From positions 3,882,001 through 3,946,000 of the forward strand of contig NZ_CP034235.1 of NCBI RefSeq assembly GCF_009728935.1: 64,000 nt of DNA. The letters run 5' to 3'. The position numbers were made by a program, and so were the translations under genes. Within the stretch, counting starts at the first letter, position 1. Every line of letters begins with the position of its first letter. Source of the stretch: Paenibacillus psychroresistens (GTDB taxonomy: Bacteria; Bacillota; Bacilli; Paenibacillales; NBRC-103111). Under the pieces are notes generated by a model, which was not told the origin of the DNA, searched no databases, and saw only the letters and a list, made by a program, of their open reading frames with translations. Shown piece after piece: positions 24,922-33,699 of this stretch.

Positions 24922-25437
24922 ATGGAAGTTGCACATCAAACCTTAATTAAAAGGGCATATGCCATTCCAATTCTAAGACAAATTATTATCAACAAAGGCA
25001 CGATTTACTTATATTGTGATTTCTCCGGTCACGATGACGTTAAGTATTGCGGATTAGCATGCTGTCTTGTTTATAATAGAGCGATTAATGTGACGGCTAA
25101 AAAAATATCCTTCGAGCATTTAGGGGATTCTATTTATGGTGAATTATTAGCGATTTTTTACAGCCTTGATATTCTTGGAGAAGTATTAAATGAGTATCTT
25201 CCTAAATTCGCTGTTTTATATACAGATTGCAGTTGTATAACACGATTATTATTAAAAAATCATACCTCCAAGCCCCTTTACCAAGCGATTAGGAACCAAA
25301 TCACAGAGTCTCTTGATAATCTGAAAATAAGATTTCCCGAGGTCGATGTAACAGTCAAATACATAAGCAAACATAAAAAGAATAATCCGCTGCATAAAAT
25401 GGCACACATAGCGGCTAGGAAGGCTATTGGAAAGTAA
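24922..25437 (+). CDS. RNase H-like fold protein, function unknown
   Basis: A 171-residue soluble protein. The order of acidic residues looks like an RNase H fold: Asp in TIYLYCDFSGHDD (about 35), Glu in IYGELLAIFYSLDIL (about 74), Asp in VLYTDCSCITRLLL (about 103), and a C-terminal PLHKMAHIAARKAIG where RNase HI has its last Asp near a His/Arg-rich end. The final Asp is not obvious. It could degrade RNA in RNA-DNA hybrids or be a catalytically altered relative. ATG 24922 follows AGAGGGG by 7 bases. A long terminator separates it from the convergent beta-helix gene. Confidence 0.6.
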   Translation: MEVAHQTLIKRAYAIPILRQIIINKGTIYLYCDFSGHDDVKYCGLACCLVYNRAINVTAKKISFEHLGDSIYGELLAIFYSLDILGEVLNEYLPKFAVLYTDCSCITRLLLKNHTSKPLYQAIRNQITESLDNLKIRFPEVDVTVKYISKHKKNNPLHKMAHIAARKAIGK

Positions 25438-25500
25438 ATGGGATAATGTTACGACAACAACGAATTAGAACAAACAGATGTTATCAGGATTTAAACTAAA

Positions 25501-25571
25501 AAAACACCTCCAACCTTGACCAATTGGAATGCACTTAAGTGTTTCCAATTGGTAAATGGAGGTGTTTTTAC
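25501..25571. terminator. Bidirectional terminator between the RNase H-like gene and the convergent secreted protein gene
   Basis: AAAACACCTCCA (25501-25512) pairs with TGGAGGTGTTTT (25558-25569), and inside it ACCAATTGGAA (25519-25529) pairs with TTCCAATTGGT (25543-25553). A tracts on the left and T tracts on the right let it terminate transcription from both sides. Confidence 0.85.
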
Positions 25572-25637
25572 TGTTAATAATTCATTCTTTATATCATTTG
25601 TTTGTCATTCATACAGAATGCCTAAATCCAAGTTTCA

Positions 25638-28600
25638 TTAAAACGGAGCAAGATTGGTACCAGGCACTACAACTCTTGTGCTAATTCCAGGACCAGTCCA
25701 GCCTACTGAAAGATGATCCCCGCCGCTGTCTTCTTTTTGCAGAACTTCTATATAATAGCTTTGTCCGGCAACCATGCTTATATTTCCAGAGGTTTGAATC
25801 GGATAAGTGTTCCAAGCATCTTCATTCGTCCAATCCACAATATAACCAACTAAAACTTTATTGGACGGTGAGTTGTTGGTGCTGATCCAAAGCTCGCATG
25901 CATTATCGCCAGCAACAGAGAATGTATATGTGCCTGTTGTGGTTGGAACAATGTAACCCCGGATACGGGTTCCATAGCTGTCTGCCCAATTCGATGGCGT
26001 TTTAAGGCTGGTCAATGTTGAAGTTCCGGTTGGTGTGGTTCCAGTTGGAATGTTGGAGATGTTGCCTCCTGAGATTCCTGTCCAGTATTCACGAATGATA
26101 CTGCCTGTTCCACCACTCGCATTAGTTGTTACACTTAAAGCGCTGCTTGCTGCAGAGTTATTACCCGCTGCATCCTTGGCTTTAACTGTAAAGCTATAGG
26201 CTGTGCTTGCTGTCAGACCATTTGCAGTATAAGTGGTTGCCCCTGTTGTCGAGCCATCTAATACTCCACCTTTATAAATGTCATATCCCGTTACAGCGAC
26301 ATTATCTGTCGAAGCTGTCCATGACAGATTTACAGTTGTTGCTGTCTTGGAAGGAGAAGTCAAGCTGGTGGGTGCCGATGGCGCAGTCGTATCTGTTGTA
26401 GCATTAGTTGTTACACTTAAAGCACTGCTTGCTGCAGAGAAGTTGCCAGCAGCATCCTTGGCATTAACTGTAAAGCTATACGCTGTGCTTGCTGTTAAAC
26501 CAGTCACTGTAAATGTCGTTGCTCCTGTTGTTGAACCAGCCAATACGCCACCTTTATAGATGTCATACCCGGTCACAGCAACATTATCGGTCGAAGCCGT
26601 CCAAGAAAGATTTACAGTTGTCGCTGTCTTGGAAGGAGAAGTCAGGCTGGTTGGTGCCGATGGCGCAGTCGTATCTGTTGTAGCATTAGTTGTTACACTT
26701 AAAGCACTGCTTGCTGCTGAGAAATTGCCTGCTGCATCCTTGGCATTTACTGTAAAGCTATAAGCTGTGTTTGCTGTCAATCCAGTTACGTTAAAGGTCG
26801 TTGCTCCTGTTGTTGAACCAGCCAATACTCCGCCTTTATAAATGTCATATCCGGTCACAGCGACATTATCGGTCGAAGCCGTCCATGATAGATTAACTGT
26901 AGTTGTTGTTTTGGAGGGAGAACTCAGGCTTGTCGGTGCTGATGGCGCTTGTGTATCTCCGCCTCCAGTATCGCTTATTTCACAGGTTTTATAGAATCCA
27001 GGTGCGGGATCACCGAAGGTATTGTTGCTGCACATAACACCGTTGGTATAAGTCCCATAAGCATAGGAATCGTTTCCGCCGTATCGGACATCTTTAGTCC
27101 CGGTAAAGCTGCATTGATTATTCTCTCCTGCGCAATAAACCCAGCTTGCCGCTGAATTCGTAGTTACGCTTAGTGCGCTGCTTGCAGCTGAATTGTTACC
27201 TGCCGCATCTTTGGCTTTTACCGTAAAGCTATACGCTGTATTGGCAGTCAAGCCAGTCGCTGTGAAGGTTGTTGCCCCTGTTGTTGATCCAGTCAACACG
27301 CCGCCTTTATAAACATCGTAACCTGTAACACCAATGTTATCGGTTGACGCTGTCCAAGATAAATTAACAGTTGTAGCCGTTTTTGAAGGGCTGCTTAATC
27401 CGGTCGGTGTTGTTGGCACAGTAGTATCTGTGCTCGAATTTGTAGTAACACTTAAAGCACTGCTTGCACTTGAGTTATTGCCTGCCGCATCTTTGGCTTT
27501 TACAGTAAAACTGTAAGCTGTGCTTGCAGTTAGACCAGATGCCGTGTAAGTGGTAGCGCCAGTTGTTGATCCATCTAACACACCGCCTTTGTAAATGTCA
27601 TAACCGGTTACAGCAATATTGTCTGTAGAAGCGGTCCATGACAAATTGACTGAAGTGGAGGTTTTTGAAGGGCTCGACAGTCCTGTTGGTGCTGATGGAG
27701 CTATTGTATCCGGTGTGCCTGTGCCATTCGTTAATTTAGCGCCACCCCAGCTTGCATGGTCGTAATCACTACCGTTGACACCTGCGTCAGTCACTGTCAT
27801 CTTTAATTGACTTTTGCCTGTTACATCAACATCAATTCTTTTAGTTGCAGAGTTGGCTGTCATCAGCCCACTGTCATATACCTTGACACTGTCCAGCCAT
27901 ACTTGAAAAATAACAGAAGCATTAGCGTGGGTAACTTCATCATCTACACCAATATCAGAGACAAATCGGCTATAACCGTTGCTAATATTATAAATTACAT
28001 CGGAATTGGCATGTGTCCCGATCCCTTTGGGATAAGTAACGCCAGCAAGCGTGATTGTATTCCCGTCGATGCTTAAATTGTTGCGAGTTGTATTCCAGCC
28101 CGAGGTTGCAGATACCCAAGTCAAATCACTTACATAAGTTACCGTTGGTGTTGTTACTGATAAAGCGCTGCTGGCGGCAGATAGATTATTAGCCGCATCC
28201 TTGGCTTTTACGGTAAACGAATAAGTGGTATTGGTAGTTAAACCTGTTACCATGAATGTAGTTGCGCTTGCGCCAATCGTCGATCCGACAAGCACTCCGC
28301 CTTTATACACCTCGTATCCGGTAACTCCAAAATTATCAGTCGAAGCCGTCCATGACAGGCTAACAGTTGTATCCGTCTTGGCCGGTGAGCTTAAGCCTGC
28401 AGGAGTTGTTGGTGCCTGAGTATCCGGTGCATTGGTGGTGACATTCAAAGTGCTGCTGGCAGCTGACAGATTGCTCGCTCCATCAACTGCTTTTACTGTA
28501 AAGGCGTAAGCCGTGCTTGCAGTCAAGCCAGTGACAGTAAAGGCTGTAGAGCTAGCTCCGCTTGTTGAACCTGCCAACACTCCGCCTTTATAAATATTAT

Positions 28601-30371
28601 AGCCTGTTACACCTACGTTATCTGTAGATGCTGTCCAGGTTAAATTGACAGCAACATCCGTTTTCGACGGTGATGCCAAGCTTGTTGGAGCAGAAGGTGC
28701 TGTAGTGTCTGGTGGGCCTGAGCTCACAACTACGATTTGCTCCTTAATACTTGCCCGATGTTGGTTATCCCAGACGACTAGCACTACTCTATATGTTCCG
28801 GCTTTTTGATAAGTATAGGTAGGACTAACAGTTGTTACAGGGACACCTTCACCAAAATCCCACAAATTATTAACGATTGTGCCGTTGGAATCCGTAGAAG
28901 TGTTCGTGAATGTTACTGGCTGGCCCAATGAAATGGTAGTGCCGCCCGTAAAGTTGGCAACCGGTTTGGCATTGCTGAAACCGCGTGAAGTTAATTGCGT
29001 GTTCGTGCCATTACCGCTTACTGTATTGCCACTCCATTCCAAATCAGCTGCTGAAGATGGGTATTGGTCAATAGAAGGACCCGCATTTCCCGTAATGGTG
29101 TTATTAATAAAGCTTAAACGATCTATGCCGGCGCCGGTAATCTCGATAGCCTTATTGCCATTGCCAGTAATTTCATTGCTGTCAAAAGTAAGCTCGGTAG
29201 TATTCCCATTGATTCGGATTGCATTGCCGCAATAACCGGAATAAGCGCATTGTGGATTGTTATTAGGTCCGTTTTGGAATTTATTTTTATAGAAATATTG
29301 CAATCGTTCTGTAGGAGAGCCGTCACCTTGCAGCTGCATGCCCCACATAACCATATTTTTTACCGTGTTGTAGCCCCAATACTGGTAGCCTTCGCCTGGT
29401 GATTGTTGAATGCCCACCTGTTGGCCGCCATCGACTAAATTGTCTGTTGTAACTGAATTCGTTGACATGATTTCCAATCCCATGCCCTGGACCGTTCCAT
29501 CCGTGGTATGAACCGTATTGCGACGGACTGCGTTATAGGAGGAGCGTACAACACTCAGCCAATGATCCACATTGTTATCTTCGACGATTCCGCGATCGCA
29601 ATTGGTATGCAGCTCAATGGAAAGCCCATGCTCTGCTAATCCGGAACGAGTGATTGTATTATTGGACACTACGACATCCTGACAGCCATCATTCGCGTAG
29701 ATACCGCCTCTTCCCGTGGTATCTATAACATTGCGGAGAATTTGTGTACGGTTGGAATTCCAGCCAGCCCGAATGGCAGCTCCCCAAATAGAGCCTGGGC
29801 CCATGTTGTTAAACTGGTTATCCGTAATTTTATTATCATTGGAATTCGCAGTTAGAATTCCAAAAGGGCCAAAGCCTGTTGTCATCGTAAAATCTTTTAA
29901 TAACATATGATGAAAATTATGGTTTCCTGGTAAGGTACTAAAATTTTCTGACCAGATTCCAGCAATGGTATGGTTATTCCCCCATAATGTCAGGTAAGAA
30001 ACCTCCGTATTGCTTTTATCATTGATATTGAGGATATAGCCGTCCGAGGAGGATGTGTATTTAAGAATAGCGCCAGCTGTGCTTTGGCCCAAGAGTTTAA
30101 CTCCCGTTTTAGCAACCAAACCTCCAGTGGACAAAGTATAGGTTCCATTAGGGAAATAGACAGTATCGCCAGAAACTGCCGCATCAATTACACTTTGAAT
30201 GGCTGCTGTATCATCGTTTGCATCAGTTCCGTTAGCCCCATATGAGGTAACATTGAGTGTTGCAGCGGCTGCAATTCCAGGCAACGGAATTAGCGGCAGT
30301 AGGAGTGACAAGGTAAAGACAAAACTAAACAAACGCATGCGTAAAGCTTTTTTGGTTTTTTTCTTCAACAT
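25638..30371 (-). CDS. Giant secreted right-handed beta-helix protein with PKD, FN3, NPCBM, Cys-module and PA14 domains
   Basis: A 1577-residue exported modular protein. Signal peptide about 1-36 (cleavage after AAA). Residues about 38-460 form a pectate-lyase-3-like parallel beta-helix (SYGANGTDANDDTAAIQSVI start, GRGGIYANDG and ELHTNCDRGIVEDNNVDHW repeats). A PKD domain follows at 470-552, then FN3 domains at about 553-743, an NPCBM carbohydrate-binding domain (743-885, with KGIGTHANSDVIY), two more FN3, a Cys-containing module (about 1077-1135, WVYCAGENNQCSFTGTK), three nearly identical FN3 (1138-1418) and a C-terminal PA14 domain (1420-1577). It probably binds and attacks plant polysaccharide outside the cell; lyase versus hydrolase activity cannot be told. 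Start ATG 30371 has GGAG upstream. Confidence 0.88.
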   Translation of the reverse strand: MLKKKTKKALRMRLFSFVFTLSLLLPLIPLPGIAAAATLNVTSYGANGTDANDDTAAIQSVIDAAVSGDTVYFPNGTYTLSTGGLVAKTGVKLLGQSTAGAILKYTSSSDGYILNINDKSNTEVSYLTLWGNNHTIAGIWSENFSTLPGNHNFHHMLLKDFTMTTGFGPFGILTANSNDNKITDNQFNNMGPGSIWGAAIRAGWNSNRTQILRNVIDTTGRGGIYANDGCQDVVVSNNTITRSGLAEHGLSIELHTNCDRGIVEDNNVDHWLSVVRSSYNAVRRNTVHTTDGTVQGMGLEIMSTNSVTTDNLVDGGQQVGIQQSPGEGYQYWGYNTVKNMVMWGMQLQGDGSPTERLQYFYKNKFQNGPNNNPQCAYSGYCGNAIRINGNTTELTFDSNEITGNGNKAIEITGAGIDRLSFINNTITGNAGPSIDQYPSSAADLEWSGNTVSGNGTNTQLTSRGFSNAKPVANFTGGTTISLGQPVTFTNTSTDSNGTIVNNLWDFGEGVPVTTVSPTYTYQKAGTYRVVLVVWDNQHRASIKEQIVVVSSGPPDTTAPSAPTSLASPSKTDVAVNLTWTASTDNVGVTGYNIYKGGVLAGSTSGASSTAFTVTGLTASTAYAFTVKAVDGASNLSAASSTLNVTTNAPDTQAPTTPAGLSSPAKTDTTVSLSWTASTDNFGVTGYEVYKGGVLVGSTIGASATTFMVTGLTTNTTYSFTVKAKDAANNLSAASSALSVTTPTVTYVSDLTWVSATSGWNTTRNNLSIDGNTITLAGVTYPKGIGTHANSDVIYNISNGYSRFVSDIGVDDEVTHANASVIFQVWLDSVKVYDSGLMTANSATKRIDVDVTGKSQLKMTVTDAGVNGSDYDHASWGGAKLTNGTGTPDTIAPSAPTGLSSPSKTSTSVNLSWTASTDNIAVTGYDIYKGGVLDGSTTGATTYTASGLTASTAYSFTVKAKDAAGNNSSASSALSVTTNSSTDTTVPTTPTGLSSPSKTATTVNLSWTASTDNIGVTGYDVYKGGVLTGSTTGATTFTATGLTANTAYSFTVKAKDAAGNNSAASSALSVTTNSAASWVYCAGENNQCSFTGTKDVRYGGNDSYAYGTYTNGVMCSNNTFGDPAPGFYKTCEISDTGGGDTQAPSAPTSLSSPSKTTTTVNLSWTASTDNVAVTGYDIYKGGVLAGSTTGATTFNVTGLTANTAYSFTVNAKDAAGNFSAASSALSVTTNATTDTTAPSAPTSLTSPSKTATTVNLSWTASTDNVAVTGYDIYKGGVLAGSTTGATTFTVTGLTASTAYSFTVNAKDAAGNFSAASSALSVTTNATTDTTAPSAPTSLTSPSKTATTVNLSWTASTDNVAVTGYDIYKGGVLDGSTTGATTYTANGLTASTAYSFTVKAKDAAGNNSAASSALSVTTNASGGTGSIIREYWTGISGGNISNIPTGTTPTGTSTLTSLKTPSNWADSYGTRIRGYIVPTTTGTYTFSVAGDNACELWISTNNSPSNKVLVGYIVDWTNEDAWNTYPIQTSGNISMVAGQSYYIEVLQKEDSGGDHLSVGWTGPGISTRVVVPGTNLAPF

Positions 30372-30872
30372 TAATTTTCAGCTCCATTTCGATTTTTAAA
30401 ATTTGAAGGATGGTTTCTTGCTCCACATGAAGATCCAATCGTGGTGTTCAATGAGTCCATTCTTTTTATAGGGAAAATTTCTCGCTTAGCGGATCCACTC
30501 CTTTACAGTTCATAATAACTTCATAATAATCATGGCAAAAATGACAACAAAAAAAAACTGTACAATATTGGAATTCATGTAATATAGGGTTAAATCAACT
30601 GTCATTTAATTCGAATTTATATCTTACTGAAGAAAGTTGGATGCAGGTTACGATCTCGTACGGATTTACTAACAAGTCAAGAGCATGAGTGCAAGAACGC
30701 TCATTGCGTAAAACAGGTAGAATCGTTTCCCGAAATCCATACAGTAAAACCGAAGAATGAAGGGGTTATCTACACCATTGAATTAAATCTATAATAATCA
30801 ATAGAAGAAAGGAGATAATTTGTTGAAAAGATGGAAATGCAGCTTGTAAAAGACTTGGATTGGGGGTTAATT
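30372..30872. other. Divergent intergenic region between beta-helix gene and GH30 gene
   Basis: About 540 bp separate the two starts, AT-rich and without a coding frame I believe. It contains a dyad-like motif beginning TGTACA at 30559 that resembles sites near other genes in the window, and the cre site listed separately. Promoters for both genes must lie here; TTGAAA near 30823 with TTGTAA about 17 bp later is a weak candidate for the GH30 gene. Confidence 0.4.
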
Positions 30873-30886
30873 TGTAAGCGTTTGCT
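30873..30886 (+). promoter_or_regulatory. Catabolite-responsive element (cre) at the GH30 gene
   Basis: TGTAAGCGTTTGCT matches TGWAARCGYTWNCW at every position. It lies only 26 bp ahead of the GH30 start codon, a position that would block transcription initiation or elongation, so the glycanase should be repressed by CcpA when easy sugars are present. Confidence 0.8.
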
Positions 30887-30911
30887 AAATTTGAAATAAG
30901 GGAGAATTAAA

Positions 30912-33338
30912 ATGATCAAATTAATGAAAAAATTAGGTGTTATCGCTGTTATCGCAATCGTGCTTGTTCAGCTGACTGCTATTCAGCCGCGTGAAGCCCA
31001 TGCATCTACAGCCGTAATAATTAATCCAGCGTTAGAGCATCAAAAGTGGGAAGGATGGGGTGTTTCATTAGCATGGTGGGCGAATGTAATCGGTCAATGG
31101 AACAATGCAAATCGCAATGCCATCATTGATTTAGCTTTTGGTGACCCAAGCACTAGTTTAGGCTTGAATATCGCTCGTTACAATATCGGTGCAGGAGAGG
31201 ATCCTAATCGCGATCATATGCTAATAGGTGCAGAAATGCCCAGCTTTCTGAACCCTGCAGGAGTATGGAATTGGAATGCCGATGCTGGCCAACGGTATGT
31301 ATTAGAGCGGGCGCTGCAACGAGGCGTCACCATCACTGAAGCATTCGCTAATTCTCCTCCATATTGGATGACGCTGAATGGGGATAGTGGCGGAGCGGGG
31401 ACAACAACTAATCTGCAAGCTTCGCAATACGATAATTATGCTAATTACTTAACCGAAGTGGTCAAGCATTTCAAGGACAGCTGGGGGACAACGTTTAACT
31501 ACCTTAGTATATTCAACGAGCCTGATTCCTCATGGTGGGGATGTTATCAAGGCGGATGTGGCGTTCAGGAAGGATCATTCTGGTCCAGACCTGATCAAGA
31601 GACAATCATTAACAAAGTTTCGACAAGTCTAGCCTCCAAAAGCTTAAGTACACAAATAACAGCATCCGAAGGAAGTATTCTCGGGGATACGATTTACGAT
31701 TTGAATTATTATAATTCCACAACCAAGAGCCAAATTAGTAAAATCAATACCCATACCTATGGGGGGAGCGATTCCGAACGTACTACACTTTATAACCTGT
31801 CCAAGACACTGGATAAAAAGCTATGGATGGACGAAGTATGTGTATTCCCAGGACCGCACGATGCCACACATACAGAATTCAATTCATCAATGGAGCTAAC
31901 TGATAAAATGTTTTCCGATTTGAAGATTCTCAAGCCGAGTGCCTGGATCGAATGGCTGCTGGTTGAAGGCGAGGAACAAGCTTCAAATGTTGGAAACGTA
32001 AATCTGATTCATGCGCCATATGCGAATAACCCGAATGGAAATTATTATGTGACCAAGCAGTATTATACCTATGGGCAATTTACCAAATTTATCCGTCCGG
32101 GTTACCAATTTATTGATGCGGATAATTCAAACGTCATAGCTTCATGGGATAAAGCTTCAGGTAAAATGGCTATCGTAGTGAAGAACACGGCGACTTCGGA
32201 TACAGACTATACCTTGAACCTGTCTGGGTTTAACCAAGTCGGAAGTGCTGCGGCTGTATATCGAACTTCGTCTACTGAGAATAACGTACAGCTAGCAAAC
32301 GCATCTATTACAAGCAAGCAGCTTAATGTTCAAGCCAAAGCGCGATCAGTTACTACTTATGTCATAAGCGGACTTAGCTATTCTCCTCCATCTACTGCAG
32401 ACTTCTTAGACAATTGGAACAATGGCGCAACGACAGGATGGACATCTTTAGCAGGCAGCTGGTCTAATACGGGAGCTTCCCTTCAAGGGATTGCTCCAGC
32501 GAATTCAGATGCGTTCTTCATGCGCAATTCGCAAGGCAATAATTTCACTTACGAAGGCGACATCCGTGTTACAACCACCGGCGGAGCGGGAACCCTATTG
32601 TTTCGCAGCAATATTAATGCAACGATGTCCTATGCCGTCACCATCGATACGGGAAGCAATTATATTAAGCTCTTTAAATTTCCTTATCAATCTCTTGCCA
32701 CCTACAGCATACCTTTGTCACTGAATACCGACTATCATCTTAAGGTCGTCGCTTCAGGCACTAACTTCAAAGTATATTTAAATAATGGGACCAGCCCGAT
32801 AATTGATACAAATGACTCCTCGTATGCCTCTGGTTATTTTGGACTGGGTACCTACAATGGTACAGCTAGGTTCGATAATGTTGGAGCAACAGCAGCTACG
32901 GGTACGGGATGGAACCCTTCCACCAATTACAAAATCACCAACCGGAATAGCGGCATAGTTCTAGATGTTAGTGGTCAATCCACATCGAATGGAGGAAATG
33001 TCATTCAATGGACGGACAACGGCGGGGCAAATCAACGCTGGAACCTGATAGATGCTGGCGGTGGCTATTATACCATTGTCAATGTGAATAGTCAGAAGCT
33101 GTTGGAAATAAGCGGATCATCCTTAACCGATGGAGGGGATGCAATTCAATGGAGTAGCACCAGCGGCACTAATCAGCAATGGCAAATTGTCGATGCAGGT
33201 GGAGGATATTATAAGTTAATTAATCGAAACAGCGGTAAGGCGCTTGATGTTAGCGGGAGCTCCACTGCAGCTGGCGGCGATGCAGTTCAATGGACTCAAG
33301 GTTCATCCACTAGTCAACAATGGAGTATTATTCCTTAA
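30912..33338 (+). CDS. Secreted GH30-type glycoside hydrolase with beta-sandwich, concanavalin-like domain and ricin-type lectin tail
   Basis: An 808-residue exported glycanase. Signal peptide about 1-32 (ends EAHA). The (beta/alpha)8 catalytic domain has the clan A pair Glu203 (acid/base, SIFNEPDSSWW) and Glu308 (nucleophile, LWMDEVC). The segment GWGVSLAWWANVIG near residue 47 resembles the endo-beta-1,6-galactanase branch of GH30 more than xylanases or glucocerebrosidases. The GH30 side beta-sandwich ends near 495. Residues about 497-660 look like a concanavalin/3-keto-disaccharide-hydrolase-like jelly roll. Residues 668-808 are a three-repeat ricin B lectin (CBM13-like, with QW repeats). 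It is flanked by beta-helix proteins, so pectin side chains or arabinogalactan are plausible targets. Confidence 0.87.
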   Translation: MIKLMKKLGVIAVIAIVLVQLTAIQPREAHASTAVIINPALEHQKWEGWGVSLAWWANVIGQWNNANRNAIIDLAFGDPSTSLGLNIARYNIGAGEDPNRDHMLIGAEMPSFLNPAGVWNWNADAGQRYVLERALQRGVTITEAFANSPPYWMTLNGDSGGAGTTTNLQASQYDNYANYLTEVVKHFKDSWGTTFNYLSIFNEPDSSWWGCYQGGCGVQEGSFWSRPDQETIINKVSTSLASKSLSTQITASEGSILGDTIYDLNYYNSTTKSQISKINTHTYGGSDSERTTLYNLSKTLDKKLWMDEVCVFPGPHDATHTEFNSSMELTDKMFSDLKILKPSAWIEWLLVEGEEQASNVGNVNLIHAPYANNPNGNYYVTKQYYTYGQFTKFIRPGYQFIDADNSNVIASWDKASGKMAIVVKNTATSDTDYTLNLSGFNQVGSAAAVYRTSSTENNVQLANASITSKQLNVQAKARSVTTYVISGLSYSPPSTADFLDNWNNGATTGWTSLAGSWSNTGASLQGIAPANSDAFFMRNSQGNNFTYEGDIRVTTTGGAGTLLFRSNINATMSYAVTIDTGSNYIKLFKFPYQSLATYSIPLSLNTDYHLKVVASGTNFKVYLNNGTSPIIDTNDSSYASGYFGLGTYNGTARFDNVGATAATGTGWNPSTNYKITNRNSGIVLDVSGQSTSNGGNVIQWTDNGGANQRWNLIDAGGGYYTIVNVNSQKLLEISGSSLTDGGDAIQWSSTSGTNQQWQIVDAGGGYYKLINRNSGKALDVSGSSTAAGGDAVQWTQGSSTSQQWSIIP

Positions 33339-33355
33339 GCAGTAACACAGAATAA

Positions 33356-33405
33356 ATAGTAACCCTTTCGCTTTATATATTGAAGGCTGAGGGGTTGCTG
33401 TTTAT
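33356..33405 (+). terminator. Probable terminator after the GH30 gene
   Basis: AGTAACCCTT (from about 33358) can pair, with G-U pairs, with AGGGGTTGCT (to about 33401) over a loop with the AT-rich TTTATATATTG; GTTTATTAATT follows. The remaining gap to 33699 is AT-rich. It shows GTACATGAATTCC (33500s) and TTTTTCGAATTTGTTACAG (33537-33555), loosely like the dyad motif discussed in the findings, and no gene. Confidence 0.45.
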
Positions 33406-33699
33406 TAATTCAGAACCTCTTAACATATGGTGTAAATATTATACTTTTCTTCAATTTGAAGGAAAAGTCTTTTTTTGTTTTCTAAATATCTTCCCCCTGG
33501 TACATGAATTCCTATTTATTACAGCCTCGGAGTATGCTTTTTCGAATTTGTTACAGTATACGTGTCTATAAGTGCATGGCAGAATGGAGGCGAGAGGAGT
33601 GATAACACAACAAGTTCGTAGGTAAAGTTTCGATGTATGCAAGACGTTTGGTGCAACATCCAGCGGGAATAAAATAACCGAAATGAGGGATTATTGAGG

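Noticed and set aside
30372..30911. Possible riboswitch in front of the GH30 gene or the giant secreted protein
   Set aside because: I looked for c-di-GMP, SAM, TPP and purine-type signatures and found no matching conserved blocks; the only clear element is the cre site.
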